Shown here piece by piece: positions 1 through 9,770 of a stretch of DNA of 49,362 nt. The position numbers and the translations under genes were made by a program. Each line of letters opens with the position of its first letter. Position 1 is the first letter of the stretch. The stretch lies in the NCBI GenBank assembly GCA_013151865.1, contig JAADHN010000044.1, positions 1 to 49,362 of the forward strand. The letters are read 5' to 3'. The notes under the pieces are model-generated. The model was not told the DNA's origin. It searched no databases and saw only the letters and a program-made list of their open reading frames with translations. Origin of the DNA: Kiritimatiellota bacterium (GTDB taxonomy: Bacteria; Verrucomicrobiota; Lentisphaeria; Oligosphaerales; JAADHN01).

Positions 1-1
1 C

Positions 2-1891
2 CCCGGCCCCGCCGGAGACGTGCGGGAGGCGCTCGATGGCCCGCGTCCATGGGGGGCGCCCGCCGGCCGGGTCGAGGCCGCGACCCGGGCCTTGCCGGTC
101 TGGGGTCGGTACGATGTCGTGGTGGTCGGCGGCGGCACCAGCGGCGCTCCCGCGGCCATCGCCGCGGCTCGTCAAGGCGCCCGTACCCTCGTGATCGAAT
201 ACCTGACTATGCTGGGCGGCGTGGGAACGGTCGGCGAAATCGGCATCTATTGCGCAGGCTACCGCAAAGGATTCACGGCGGAAGTGGACCGCGGCGTGGC
301 CGCACTCGAGGGCGTCTCCTACACGCTGTCCAAGGCAGAATGGTGGCGGCGCGAAATCCGCAAAGCGGGCGGCGAAATCTGGTTCGGCGCACTCGGCTGC
401 GGTGCACTCGTGGACCGCGGCCGAGTCACCGGCGTGGTCGTGGCCACGCCTCAGGGCCGCGGCGTGGTGCTGGCTCGGGTCGTCGTGGACGCCACGGGCA
501 ACGGCGATGTCGCCGTCGCGGCCGGCGCAAAGCCGATGTACGTCGACGCGTACACCGTGGCCATGCAGGGCGCCGGTCTTCCGCCGCGCCCCATCGGCGC
601 CGACTATATCAATACGGACTGGACGTTCGTCGACGAAACCGACATGCTCGACGTGCGCACCGCGTTGGAGGCCGCAAAACGGCGGTACCGTGGGGCATGG
701 GACTTGGGACAATTGATCGATACCCGCGAACGCCGGCGCGTCTTGGGTGATTACATTCTGTCTCCCCTCGATATCGTGAATCATCGCATCTTCGCCGATA
801 CGATCGCCATCAGCCAGGGCGGCCGATTGGACAAGCACGGCTTCACCATCCACCCCTACTATTACATCAATAATTACCGCGGAGGCCTTTCCTACACCCC
901 GTACCGCTGCCTCCTGCCAAAAGGGCTCGACGGTATTCTTGTCGTGGGACTGGCCGTCAGCGCGCACCCGGATGCCATCCCCTCGATCCGAATGCAGCCC
1001 TGCATGCAGAACCTCGGGTATGCCGCCGGAGTTGCCGCCGCAATGGCGGCTCGGACCGGCGGCCACACACGCGCCGTCGACATCCGTCGCCTGCAGAAAC
1101 ATCTGCTCGACGTGCAATGTCTGACCCCCGAAGCCGCCTCCGGGCACGACTCCTACCCGCTGTCGAGAAACGTCGTCGAGCGAGCCGTCGCCAGACTGGC
1201 GGCCAAGGACTATTCCGAACTCGGCATCGTCATGGCTGCGTGGCCGCGTCCCCGGCGTCGGCTCCGGGACGCTTGTCGGAATGCCGCCACGGCGGAAGGT
1301 CGGCTTCGTTGCGCCCATGTACTCGGAATGCTCGAAGACACAGCCGGGTTCGACATCCTGGCCGCCAAGGTGAAAGGCGTCTCCGAGTTCGACACCGAAA
1401 ACATCGACAAGTATTTCCCATGCATCACATGGTTGGACAGCTATATCATCGCTTTGGGACGCACGCACGACCGGCGCGCCACGCCCATCGTTCTCGACAA
1501 ACTGGCGCTGCTGGGCAAGGGGCCCGGCAGTCGCGTGAGCCACTACCGGGCGGTCTGTCACGCCCTCGAACAACTCGGCGATCCGCGGGCCGCCCGCCCC
1601 CTGGCCGGTTTGCTCCAGCGCAGCGGGATGGCGAACCGGGCCGTGACTGCGGACAAAGCCGCCGCCGGAGGCGCCCGCGGGAAGAGCGGGTATCGAAACC
1701 TCATCATCGCGCGGACCCTTTACCGTTGCGGCGATTGGCGCGGTGTCGGACGCAAAGTACTCGAAATCTATGCCCGCGATGTCCGCGGCGTGTTCGCCAG
1801 GCACGCTCGGGCCGTTCTGAGCTTCGAGCCGGGTCGACAACCGCCGCGTCGCTCCGGGGCCCATCCCCGGGCTGCGCCCGCTCTCCCGTGA
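2..1891 (+). CDS. FAD-dependent oxidoreductase (PF12831-like), 5'-truncated by window edge
   Basis: The reading frame is open from the first bases, so the gene almost certainly begins upstream; a GTG at 20 is the first possible start inside the window but has no clear ribosome binding site. A dinucleotide-binding motif (DVVVVGGGTSG) lies about 30 residues after that GTG, followed by an acidic residue ending beta-2 (VIEY) and a later ATGNGD motif, as in FAD_oxidored flavoproteins. The FAD domain ends with GYAAGVAAAMA near residue 345. The last 250 residues are helical and resemble HEAT-type repeats (for example HALEQLGDPRAARPLAGLL). Such proteins are common in PVC bacteria and their substrates are mostly unknown. 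It is separated from the next gene by a promoter-like site, so it probably belongs to a different unit. Confidence 0.85.
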   Translation, partial: PGPAGDVREALDGPRPWGAPAGRVEAATRALPVWGRYDVVVVGGGTSGAPAAIAAARQGARTLVIEYLTMLGGVGTVGEIGIYCAGYRKGFTAEVDRGVAALEGVSYTLSKAEWWRREIRKAGGEIWFGALGCGALVDRGRVTGVVVATPQGRGVVLARVVVDATGNGDVAVAAGAKPMYVDAYTVAMQGAGLPPRPIGADYINTDWTFVDETDMLDVRTALEAAKRRYRGAWDLGQLIDTRERRRVLGDYILSPLDIVNHRIFADTIAISQGGRLDKHGFTIHPYYYINNYRGGLSYTPYRCLLPKGLDGILVVGLAVSAHPDAIPSIRMQPCMQNLGYAAGVAAAMAARTGGHTRAVDIRRLQKHLLDVQCLTPEAASGHDSYPLSRNVVERAVARLAAKDYSELGIVMAAWPRPRRRLRDACRNAATAEGRLRCAHVLGMLEDTAGFDILAAKVKGVSEFDTENIDKYFPCITWLDSYIIALGRTHDRRATPIVLDKLALLGKGPGSRVSHYRAVCHALEQLGDPRAARPLAGLLQRSGMANRAVTADKAAAGGARGKSGYRNLIIARTLYRCGDWRGVGRKVLEIYARDVRGVFARHARAVLSFEPGRQPPRRSGAHPRAAPALP

Positions 1892-2006
1892 GCGCCGCGC
1901 ACCGGCCGCCGGGCGGAGCACAGGATTTCGGCAACCGGCTTCCCCGCAAGCGGAGACAAGTCCCGTACACTCGTGTCCCGCGCCGACGCGCCGACGCGAC
2001 GGTAAT

Positions 2007-2034
2007 TTGCTTTTGCACGCGACAGCTGTATCAT
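2007..2034 (+). promoter_or_regulatory. Putative sigma-70 type promoter for the secreted-protein/VWA block
   Basis: TTGCTT (2007-2012) and TATCAT (2029-2034) are separated by 16 bases. Transcription would start near 2041, giving a leader of about 75 bases before the ATG at 2116. The stretch 1892-2115 contains no other recognisable feature. This is a match by eye to the consensus only. Confidence 0.35.
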
Positions 2035-2115
2035 AGCCGTGCCTGACGGGCCGAACGTAGGCGTAGGCGGAGGATGGACACAAGCTTGCCCGCCGTCCAA
2101 AAGGAGGGACTTGCC

Positions 2116-5100
2116 ATGCAGCGGACGCAACGGCGACGGGGATTGCTCCTATTGGTCGCGGGAATCCTGGGGGCTTGGGCCGCACAGCCCTCGGCGGCGC
2201 GGGACTACGGCCAAGGAATCGCAGCCCTGCGCAGACTCGGCCTGCCCGACGTGAGTCGCGCCCAATACATTCGCCTTGATCGTCAGTGGTCGCCCCTCAA
2301 CTACTCCACGCGCACAATGGGCTGGGATCCCCTCCGGCAACTCAAACTGACCGGAAACGCTTGGCTGCTTCGGGAAGACACGAAAAACAAGACAGGGGAC
2401 ATCGTCCGGGTCACGGGTCGCAAACTGACTCTCCGAAAGATAGAGAGTGGCGCTCCAAACCAAATACTCGTCACGGTCGGACCCGTCGCCCAGCCTGACG
2501 TCCTCCCCGGCGGTTCATGGCGCCCCGCTGACCCCAAGCCTGACATCGCCCGCATTACCGCCGCCCTGAGGAAGTGCCTGGCCTCCAAGAAGAACGAGGG
2601 ACGAACCCAAACGCCACTCTACTACCGCCTCGCGTCCGACTCGGACCCCGACAACACCCGGTACGGCTCCAAGCTCTTCCTGCGACTGGCCTTGTATTAC
2701 GTCCACGGCGAAAAGGAAGGCGCCAATGCGGCGCTCGATCTGCTCATGCAGGTGGTCAATGACCCCGCAGGCGTCGTCCGCGGCGCTTATGCCGAACTGG
2801 CCATGAATCGGTATCAGGCGGCGTTCGACTCCCTGATCCGCGCCGGCGACTGGTCCGCGCTCGCCAAGTCCCTGAGCAACATTCTCGAAACGTACAAAAG
2901 CAACTGGGCAGAACGCCCGGGACTGGCCTACCTGCTGGAACAGACGAAAAAACAACTCCAAGCCCAGGCGCCCGCACTCGAGGGCGCCGGATTCAGCCCG
3001 GATCAGCAAGAACTCGCGCGACTGCTCGCAAACGCCCGCCTCGCGGACGGTATGGCGCTACGGAGTTCCCAGTGGAACGTGAACACATCGTGGCTGTTCC
3101 CCGCCGACCCGTCCGCAAAGCAGCCCCGGGATACCGCGTCGCGCCCGCTCACGGCCAAGTTGTCCGCCCTCCGGTTCGAAGCGATTCCCGTCCTCGTCCG
3201 GCTCTTGGGCGACGAATGGCTCGTTGCCGTACCGCGACAGCTCGTGAGCGGGCTCGGTATGCAAGTGTTTCAGTTTGCGACCGGCGGCATGGGAAACCTC
3301 CGGAAGTCAACCGATCCGCGCCAGGCGTTCCAAAAGCTCCAAATCCGTCCCAGCACCCGTGGAGAATTGGCAATGAGCCTCCTTCACGCCGTACTGCCGG
3401 GGAAAAAGCTGAATGCGGAACTCGGCCGGAACAACTTTGGCGGATTCGTGCCGGGCATGGCCGGTGCGGCTCGAACGTCCGAAACCAAGCGGCGCAAGAT
3501 GATCGCAGACTATGCTCGGGCCTTTTACGACAAGGAAAAGAATTCCACGCCAAACGACTTGCTCTGGCGGTACGCCCGCGAAGGAGACGATATGCAGCGG
3601 ACGACTGCGCTGAATGCCTTGATGACGCGAGCCAAAAGCGATACGGACTGGCGGACCATCGAAGAAGCCATGACGCGTCCCCCCCGGACAGGGCCGGGGC
3701 GTGCCGCCGACTGGAGCGACATGAGCCTCGTCCCAATGTACGTCAGTGTCCGGGGCAAAGCCGCCTTGCCGTTCCTCAAAACCTATCTTGCGGCAAAGAG
3801 GAAAGAGCTGGCCCATCTCGAAAAACAGCCGAAATCCAAAGTCCCCACGCCAGGCGCCGGGCCGCAGGCCACCGTGGCGGCGTTGCAGGAACGCAACCAG
3901 GTCGACAGTCGGAAACAGTCGCTGAAACAACTGATTTCACTCGTGGAGCCGCTCCTTGAGATGATCCCCCAGCCTCCCGACCAGGCACTTGACACCGCAA
4001 TGAAAGCCAAGAATTCGCCGTGGGTCCTGCCTTTCATTATCTCAATGAAGTTCGGCGGACGCCCCGGCGCCGAAGTGTTGACCAAGCTCCTGAAACGCGC
4101 GGTCGACGCCAAAACGCCCCAAGAAACCATGACCGTTCTGGCGCAGACCCGGATGATGAGTTCCTTTGCCATGACTCTCACCCCCGACGGAAGAATATCG
4201 AACCCATCTCAGCAAATGAACTTGGCGGCGCGCAGGACCGGATCGGAAGCAAACTGGATCGAGGAACACGGACGACTGCAGCGGATGCTGTTGGATTTCC
4301 CGTCGCAAAAGCAGTATTGGCTGGCCCTGTTCAAGCAGACTCGCGTTACCGGCAAACCCTCGACCGGCACGCCGGTCGGCCGCCGGTCGACCATGATGCG
4401 CATCGGTCTGCTCGCCGGCCTCCCCCCGCAAGCCCGTACCGTAAGCGTCGCGGCCGCCTCGCTCTTTCTCAACTTGTACTCCCCGAGCGACACCGCGGCC
4501 ATACAAAACCTGCTTTCCATGGCGCCCGAAGCCGCCGCCGGGCTCCTTTGCCGGCGTGCCGCCGCCATCTTGGACGGAAAAGATCCAAAAGACCTCCCCC
4601 CCATCCCGACTGCCGACCAAGTCTCCAAAGACCAACGGCAGGCTCTTAAGAGGAAACTCTCCGCGGCGAGCCAAACCGGGCCTGCCGCCCTGGCTGCGGA
4701 GTTCGCAAAGTTGACCGCCGCCGAACAGATGGCACTTCAAGAAGAATTGGCGACGGACACCGACTTCGCCGGAAAACTTGCGGGCTTGGCCAACCGGATC
4801 AGGAAGGTCGCCTTTCGCAAGGAAACCGCCCCGCCGCTGCGTTCTTTGCTCGAAAGCTTGCGAAACAAGGCCCTGGACAAGAAAGCGCTCCTGGAAATCT
4901 GCAAGCTGTGTCGGAAAGAAGTCGCCGCCGGCCGGACGATCGACCTCGTGGTCCGCCGAGCCGGCATGGACGGCGTGAAAATCGAAGCGGGACCGGTGGA
5001 CGACGACGTCCGCCTGCCGCCGATGGTTACGGCAATGATTTCCGGCTTTAACCAAGCCGGAAGCATGGTCCCCGGCGGCAACAACCCGTTTCTGACGATG

Positions 5101-5511
5101 GGGCTCCTGACCGCGTCGGTCGGCACGGGTGCGCAAGTGCAGTGGGGCGGCCAAACCCAGCAGTGGTGGGTGTCCGTGAACAAAGGAAAAACGGGAAGAG
5201 GAAAAGGCGGGCAGTCCAATACCGCCGGCAAGTCCCGCAATCAGGATCCGGATCAATTGCTGGCGGGCGCGGCCCCCGGGGCAATGGGCGGCATGAATCC
5301 GACAATGATGTTCGACCGGATGAACGGTTCGGCGGATGAACGGTTTGCCGATTCGCTGGATAACAGTTTGTTCGGCCCCAACCTCAACCCGCTGGATGCG
5401 GCGCAAGTGCGTTTCATCGGCCTGCCCCCGCGGGTCATCAAAAAGCTGGCGGCTGAATTCAAGAAAAACGGCGGAGCAAACCCATTCGATATGATGAACT
5501 TCGGAGACTGA
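2116..5511 (+). CDS. Large exported protein of unknown function, alpha-helical repeats and Gly/Met/Asn-rich tail
   Basis: I do not recognise a family. The start chosen is ATG 2116, because a strong Shine-Dalgarno sequence (AAAGGAGG) lies upstream and the resulting N-terminus is a classical signal peptide: basic MQRTQRRR, hydrophobic GLLLLVAGILGAWA, cleavage near PSAA. An in-frame ATG at 2074 lacks a binding site. The mature protein of about 1100 residues is mostly predicted helix with solenoid-like stretches (for example FEAIPVLVRLLGDEWLVAVP near residue 355). The last 130 residues are rich in Gly, Met, Asn and Gln, with a basic KGKTGRGKGG segment. There are very few cysteines. It sits upstream of the MoxR/VWA cassette with a 253-base gap (5512-5764) in which I see nothing clear, so co-function with that cassette is inference from position. 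Confidence 0.75.
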   Translation: MQRTQRRRGLLLLVAGILGAWAAQPSAARDYGQGIAALRRLGLPDVSRAQYIRLDRQWSPLNYSTRTMGWDPLRQLKLTGNAWLLREDTKNKTGDIVRVTGRKLTLRKIESGAPNQILVTVGPVAQPDVLPGGSWRPADPKPDIARITAALRKCLASKKNEGRTQTPLYYRLASDSDPDNTRYGSKLFLRLALYYVHGEKEGANAALDLLMQVVNDPAGVVRGAYAELAMNRYQAAFDSLIRAGDWSALAKSLSNILETYKSNWAERPGLAYLLEQTKKQLQAQAPALEGAGFSPDQQELARLLANARLADGMALRSSQWNVNTSWLFPADPSAKQPRDTASRPLTAKLSALRFEAIPVLVRLLGDEWLVAVPRQLVSGLGMQVFQFATGGMGNLRKSTDPRQAFQKLQIRPSTRGELAMSLLHAVLPGKKLNAELGRNNFGGFVPGMAGAARTSETKRRKMIADYARAFYDKEKNSTPNDLLWRYAREGDDMQRTTALNALMTRAKSDTDWRTIEEAMTRPPRTGPGRAADWSDMSLVPMYVSVRGKAALPFLKTYLAAKRKELAHLEKQPKSKVPTPGAGPQATVAALQERNQVDSRKQSLKQLISLVEPLLEMIPQPPDQALDTAMKAKNSPWVLPFIISMKFGGRPGAEVLTKLLKRAVDAKTPQETMTVLAQTRMMSSFAMTLTPDGRISNPSQQMNLAARRTGSEANWIEEHGRLQRMLLDFPSQKQYWLALFKQTRVTGKPSTGTPVGRRSTMMRIGLLAGLPPQARTVSVAAASLFLNLYSPSDTAAIQNLLSMAPEAAAGLLCRRAAAILDGKDPKDLPPIPTADQVSKDQRQALKRKLSAASQTGPAALAAEFAKLTAAEQMALQEELATDTDFAGKLAGLANRIRKVAFRKETAPPLRSLLESLRNKALDKKALLEICKLCRKEVAAGRTIDLVVRRAGMDGVKIEAGPVDDDVRLPPMVTAMISGFNQAGSMVPGGNNPFLTMGLLTASVGTGAQVQWGGQTQQWWVSVNKGKTGRGKGGQSNTAGKSRNQDPDQLLAGAAPGAMGGMNPTMMFDRMNGSADERFADSLDNSLFGPNLNPLDAAQVRFIGLPPRVIKKLAAEFKKNGGANPFDMMNFGD

Positions 5512-5764
5512 AAAAGAATCCCGGCGTGCTCTGCAATCGGACCTTGCGGTCCTCGCACGTAACGTTCACGAGCCCGCGCCCCTGTCAGCGCAACACGCTT
5601 TCTCCCGGGAAATCGCGACCATTGCAGGGCTTGGTGCAGACCTCCTGGCTCCTCTTGTTCAAGGCAGCGTGCGTGGTCACGTCGGTGTGCTGCCGGATTT
5701 GGTATGGGTGAAACGCCCGGCGCGGTGAGTGACGAATCGACGCGCGGAACCGAAAGGCCCCACC

Positions 5765-6763
5765 ATGCAAGAGAGCGCCTCGACCGGACAACAGGCGTGG
5801 GAACGAGCCACGACACAAATCGCTGCCATCCGCGCCGAATTGGCCAAGGTCGTCGTTGGCCAGGATCGGATCGTCGAGTTCATGCTCGTAGCCCTGCTCT
5901 GCCGGGGGCATTGCCTGGTGGTCGGTGTGCCCGGGCTTGCCAAGACCCTGCTCGTCAGCACGCTCGGCAACGTACTCGGGCTTAAGTTCCGTCGTATCCA
6001 GTTCACCCCCGACTTGATGCCGGCCGACATCACCGGCAGCGAAATCCTCCAACAGCAGAAAGGGGAGGGTGGCCGACGCGTCTTCGAGTTCGCGCCGGGA
6101 CCGATTTTCGCCAACCTCGTGCTGGCCGACGAAATCAACCGCGCCCCCCCGAAAACACAGTCCGCCCTGCTTGAAGCCATGCAGGAAAAGCAGGTCACCG
6201 CAGCCGGTAAAGTCTTCCCGCTTGACGAACCTTTCCTGGTTTTTGCAACCCAAAACCCCATCGAACACGAGGGTACATACCCACTGCCCGAAGCCCAGTT
6301 GGACCGGTTCTTCTTCCAACTCAACATCACCTACCCGGCCCGGGACGAAGAACGCGACATCGTCGTCCGGACCACGGGCCGGGCCACGCCGGCGGCCGAG
6401 CAAGCGATCGGGGCCACCGATGTACTCGCGCTACAGGACGCCGTGGCGGACGTGCCGTTGCCCGAGCACGTGCTCGATACCATTCTCCATATCGTGCGCC
6501 GCTCCCGACCCGACAGCACGGAAGCCGACAAGTTCGTGAAGCAATACGTGGCTTGGGGCGCCGGCCCGCGGGCGTCCCAGAACCTCACCCGCGCCGCCAA
6601 GGCCCTGGCGTTCCTCCACGGTCGGCCCGCGGCATCCATCGAGGAAGTCGTGGACGCTGCGCCCGCCGTGCTGCGCCATCGGATCATTCCCAATTACAAC
6701 GCCGTGGGCGAGGGCGTGTCTGCGGCGGACATCATCGAGCATATCTTGGGCGGCATCGAATGA
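5765..6763 (+). CDS. MoxR-family AAA+ ATPase
   Basis: A 332-residue AAA+ ATPase of the MoxR family, usual length. Visible motifs: Walker A GVPGLAKT (54-61), Walker B LVLADE (118-123), sensor 1 ATQNPIE (161-167) and the MoxR-typical segments FTPDLMPADITG and EGTYPLPEAQLDRF. MoxR proteins act as chaperone-like ATPases for neighbouring VWA proteins, using ATP hydrolysis to remodel or insert cofactors into partners. ATG 5765 was preferred to the GTG at 5729 because AAAGG lies eight bases upstream and the family rarely has longer N-termini. Its stop overlaps the start of the DUF58 gene (ATGA), so the two are translationally coupled. No membrane segment; cytoplasmic. Confidence 0.95.
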   Translation: MQESASTGQQAWERATTQIAAIRAELAKVVVGQDRIVEFMLVALLCRGHCLVVGVPGLAKTLLVSTLGNVLGLKFRRIQFTPDLMPADITGSEILQQQKGEGGRRVFEFAPGPIFANLVLADEINRAPPKTQSALLEAMQEKQVTAAGKVFPLDEPFLVFATQNPIEHEGTYPLPEAQLDRFFFQLNITYPARDEERDIVVRTTGRATPAAEQAIGATDVLALQDAVADVPLPEHVLDTILHIVRRSRPDSTEADKFVKQYVAWGAGPRASQNLTRAAKALAFLHGRPAASIEEVVDAAPAVLRHRIIPNYNAVGEGVSAADIIEHILGGIE

Positions 6764-7737
6764 CCGGTTCGTCGGACCTGTCGGGCTCCTTTTTCTCGAA
6801 GTCCGTCGCCGGAAACACGCAAGCATCCAGTATCCTCATGCCGAGAACCCGTTTCAAATACCTGCGACCGCAAGACATCCGCAACCTCGAAACCTTCGAG
6901 TTCGCACCCAAAGCCTTGGTCGAGGGATATCTGGCCGGCCGGCATCGCTCGAATTCGCCCGGGCCCTCGACGGAGTTCCGCGACTACCGCGAATACGCCC
7001 CCGGAGACGATCCTTGCAGGGTCGACTGGCGCGTCTTCGCCCGCAGCGACCGCCATTACGTGCGCACCTATGACCTCGAAACCAACCTCAACACCACCAT
7101 TTTCCTCGACAGCAGCGCCTCGATGGGGTTTGGAGGCCCCCTGACCAAGCTCGAATACGCTTCCTTCTTCGCGGCCTGCCTCTGCTACTTGGTCACCCGG
7201 CGCCGGGATCGCGTGGCCCTGCATTTGTTCGATACCGCCATCCGGGCCTTTTCTCCACCGGGCAGCACCACCGGACACCTCCACGACCTTCTGAACATGC
7301 TCGAACACAACCACCCGGGAGAACGCACGTCCACGGCAGCGGCCCTCGACCGGGCCTTCCCACTGCTTCGCGAGCGTGGGGTCGTGGTGCTCGTCTCCGA
7401 TTTTCTCGACGACGTGTCCCTGCTCTTTCACGCCCTGAACCGGTACGTTCACGCCGGGCACAAAGTGTACCTGTTCCACATCCTCGATCCCGCAGAACTC
7501 GACCTGCCGAAGCGCGGGCTCACGGCGTTCGTGGACATGGAAACCGGCGAACGCGTCGTGGCCCACACCGAAGCAATCCGACGCGCCCAGAATCAAGCCC
7601 TGCGCCAGCACATCGAAGCCATCCGCACTCTGGCCGTGAGGCGCAACGTCTCCTACGTACTCGCCCGGACCGACAGTTCGTTTCTTACCTTGTTCGGACA
7701 CTTTGACGAATCGGGGGAAACGGCAAGATTCGCATGA
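6760..7737 (+). CDS. DUF58 domain protein (VWA-like)
   Basis: A 325-residue DUF58 protein. The family signature is clear at residues 72-96 (EFRDYREYAPGDD, then RVDWRVFARS), followed by a metal-ion-dependent adhesion site motif DSSASM (117-122) typical of the VWA fold. DUF58 genes regularly follow moxR, and the product is thought to be a client or adaptor for the ATPase. The start at 6760 overlaps the moxR stop by four bases; an alternative ATG at 6838 lacks a ribosome binding site but would begin closer to the conserved region. No membrane helix is evident. It in turn overlaps the next gene by four bases (7734-7737). Confidence 0.93.
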   Translation: MTGSSDLSGSFFSKSVAGNTQASSILMPRTRFKYLRPQDIRNLETFEFAPKALVEGYLAGRHRSNSPGPSTEFRDYREYAPGDDPCRVDWRVFARSDRHYVRTYDLETNLNTTIFLDSSASMGFGGPLTKLEYASFFAACLCYLVTRRRDRVALHLFDTAIRAFSPPGSTTGHLHDLLNMLEHNHPGERTSTAAALDRAFPLLRERGVVVLVSDFLDDVSLLFHALNRYVHAGHKVYLFHILDPAELDLPKRGLTAFVDMETGERVVAHTEAIRRAQNQALRQHIEAIRTLAVRRNVSYVLARTDSSFLTLFGHFDESGETARFA

Positions 7738-9770
7738 ACTTCCTTTTCCTCAACCCCGGATTACTCTCGTTTGCCGCCCTGATCGCCGCGCCCGCCTTGA
7801 TCCACCTGCTGGCGCGGATGCATCCGCCCGTTTGGCGGATCAGCAGCGTGCGTTTTATCCGCCACGCCGTGCGTCGGACCACTCGCATCCACCGCCCGCG
7901 CTCGTGGCTGTTGCTCATCCTGCGGACTCTACTTTTCGCCGCCGTCGTCCTCGCCTTTCTCCGGCCTGTGTTTTTCCCCCACCGCACCTTGGCCGCTTGG
8001 AGCGCGCGCCGCTCAGTAGTGATCGTGGTGGACGCCTCCGCCTCGATGACATGCGTGGAAGGGGCGCAGTCCCGGTTCGACCGGGCCTGCGCCGAGGCCG
8101 CCGCCGTACTGTCGTCGCTCCGTGCCGGAGACCACGCCGACGTGGTCTGGATGGGGGCCCGGCCACAAGCGGTCTTTCCGGTACCGGGCGCGAACATCGC
8201 ACGCCTCCGGCAGGCCTTGCGGACCGGTCGGTGTACGCTCGGCCGCGCCGATATTTCCGGGGCTGTGCGCATGGCCCTGGACCTCCTCGGCGAGGCGCCG
8301 GGCCGCCGGCAGATCTGCATCGTTTCGGACTTCCAGGCCGGGCCATGGCAGCAAGCGAGCGTACGCCTCCCGCCGGACGTGGATTTGCTCGCCGTACCGG
8401 TCGCCCGGACACTCGTGCCGAACCTCGCCGTGACTCGGGTCACGATTTCGCCGGCTGCGCCGGTCGCCGGGGAGCCGGTCCAATGCCTGTGCGAAGTGAC
8501 GAATTTCTCCCCCGTTCCTCGATCCGTAAAGGTGCGTTTCGCCGCCCCCGGCGTACGGAACTCGCAACTCGTGAAAATCGCGCCGTGGCAGAGCGCGACG
8601 GCGGCGTTCTCCCGGCGTTTCCCAAAACCGGGCGTGCAGACGCTCCGTTGCGAAATCGATTCGGACAAGTTCGCTCCGGACAACACGGCGGTCGCGCTTT
8701 GTTCGGTTCGGCCTTATCTCCAGGTCGGGGTCCTTGGGGCGGACCGCCCCACCGGTGCGGCGTGGATGCGCGTGCTCGCGGCGCTGTCCTCGGTGCGCGC
8801 CGTTCCCCTGGCCCCCGCGACGGTATGGCCGGACGCACTGGACGCTTGCCTCCTGGCGGAATGGCGGGGCGCGGACGCCGCACAAGTTCGAACCTTGCTC
8901 GGTCGCGGCGGCTGCGCCGTGATCGAACCTGCGGCCGGGCCGCTCGATGCGCTCCTTTGTCCCGGAGCGACGGCCGGAAAACGCGGCGCCTCGGTCGCGG
9001 CCGTCGAACGACTTCAGCCGCCGTTGGGACTCCACGTCGCCGTACCTGACGCCCCCCTGTTCGACGTGTTCGGCCGCGGCGAGTACGGCGAGCCCGGGGC
9101 CGGCGCTTTTCGGCGGCGCCTCGGGATGCCCCCCGGGCTGTTGCCCGGCGGCAAGAATCTGCTCGAATACACGGACGGCGTGCCCGCTCTCCGCCGAGCA
9201 AAGGGCCGGCGCGGCATGCTGTTCTTGTGGAATATGCCCCTGGCCCCCGAGGCGAGCGACTGTGCGGCCCGTCCGGAACTGGTGGTCCTGCTCGGCGAAA
9301 TCCTGTCGCAGCATCGAGTGCACCCGTTGTCGCTCCCGACGCCGTTTTCCGGCGAGCCCGTGACGACTTCGTTCAGCGGCGTGTCCGGCGGGCAGAACGT
9401 CCGACTCGAACGCGAAGCGGACGGACGCGCCGTGCCCGTCGTCTGCCGGCCCATCGGAGGACGAACCCACGCGGTCTCCGCATCGACGCCCGGGCCGGGC
9501 GTCTACACCTGGAGGATACAGAGCCGCGTGCTAGGCCGTGTCGCGGTGAGCTTCCCGGCGGAGGAGTCCGATCTGCGTACCGCCGCCCCCGGCGATCTGA
9601 ATCTGGCCCCGCCCGCCCGTGCCCTCGTTCTTTCCGGCGGTGCGGCGGCCGTCCGGCTCCGGAACGGCACACAACTCTGGCCGTTCCTGATCGCAGCGGC
9701 TTTGGTGGTGGTCGCCCTGGAATCGCTCGTGGTCTGGAGCGGCGCCGCCAAGCAACGGGAGAACGAATGA
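7734..9770 (+). CDS. BatA-like membrane protein with VWA domain
   Basis: 678 residues. The N-terminus is the BatA module: MNFLFLNPGLLSF, a first membrane segment, IHLLARMHPP, then a second membrane segment around residues 57-80. A VWA domain follows with MIDAS motif DASASM (100-105). The middle holds a CARDB-like beta region (NLAVTRVTISPAAPVAGEP) and a degenerate amidotransferase-like segment. A single C-terminal membrane helix lies near residues 648-668, with a short charged tail. This layout puts the VWA and beta domains on the outer face of the inner membrane. In Bacteroides and other bacteria BatA is part of the Bat (aerotolerance) cluster; the exact role is not established. Coupled on both sides by ATGA-type overlaps. 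Confidence 0.88.
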   Translation: MNFLFLNPGLLSFAALIAAPALIHLLARMHPPVWRISSVRFIRHAVRRTTRIHRPRSWLLLILRTLLFAAVVLAFLRPVFFPHRTLAAWSARRSVVIVVDASASMTCVEGAQSRFDRACAEAAAVLSSLRAGDHADVVWMGARPQAVFPVPGANIARLRQALRTGRCTLGRADISGAVRMALDLLGEAPGRRQICIVSDFQAGPWQQASVRLPPDVDLLAVPVARTLVPNLAVTRVTISPAAPVAGEPVQCLCEVTNFSPVPRSVKVRFAAPGVRNSQLVKIAPWQSATAAFSRRFPKPGVQTLRCEIDSDKFAPDNTAVALCSVRPYLQVGVLGADRPTGAAWMRVLAALSSVRAVPLAPATVWPDALDACLLAEWRGADAAQVRTLLGRGGCAVIEPAAGPLDALLCPGATAGKRGASVAAVERLQPPLGLHVAVPDAPLFDVFGRGEYGEPGAGAFRRRLGMPPGLLPGGKNLLEYTDGVPALRRAKGRRGMLFLWNMPLAPEASDCAARPELVVLLGEILSQHRVHPLSLPTPFSGEPVTTSFSGVSGGQNVRLEREADGRAVPVVCRPIGGRTHAVSASTPGPGVYTWRIQSRVLGRVAVSFPAEESDLRTAAPGDLNLAPPARALVLSGGAAAVRLRNGTQLWPFLIAAALVVVALESLVVWSGAAKQRENE

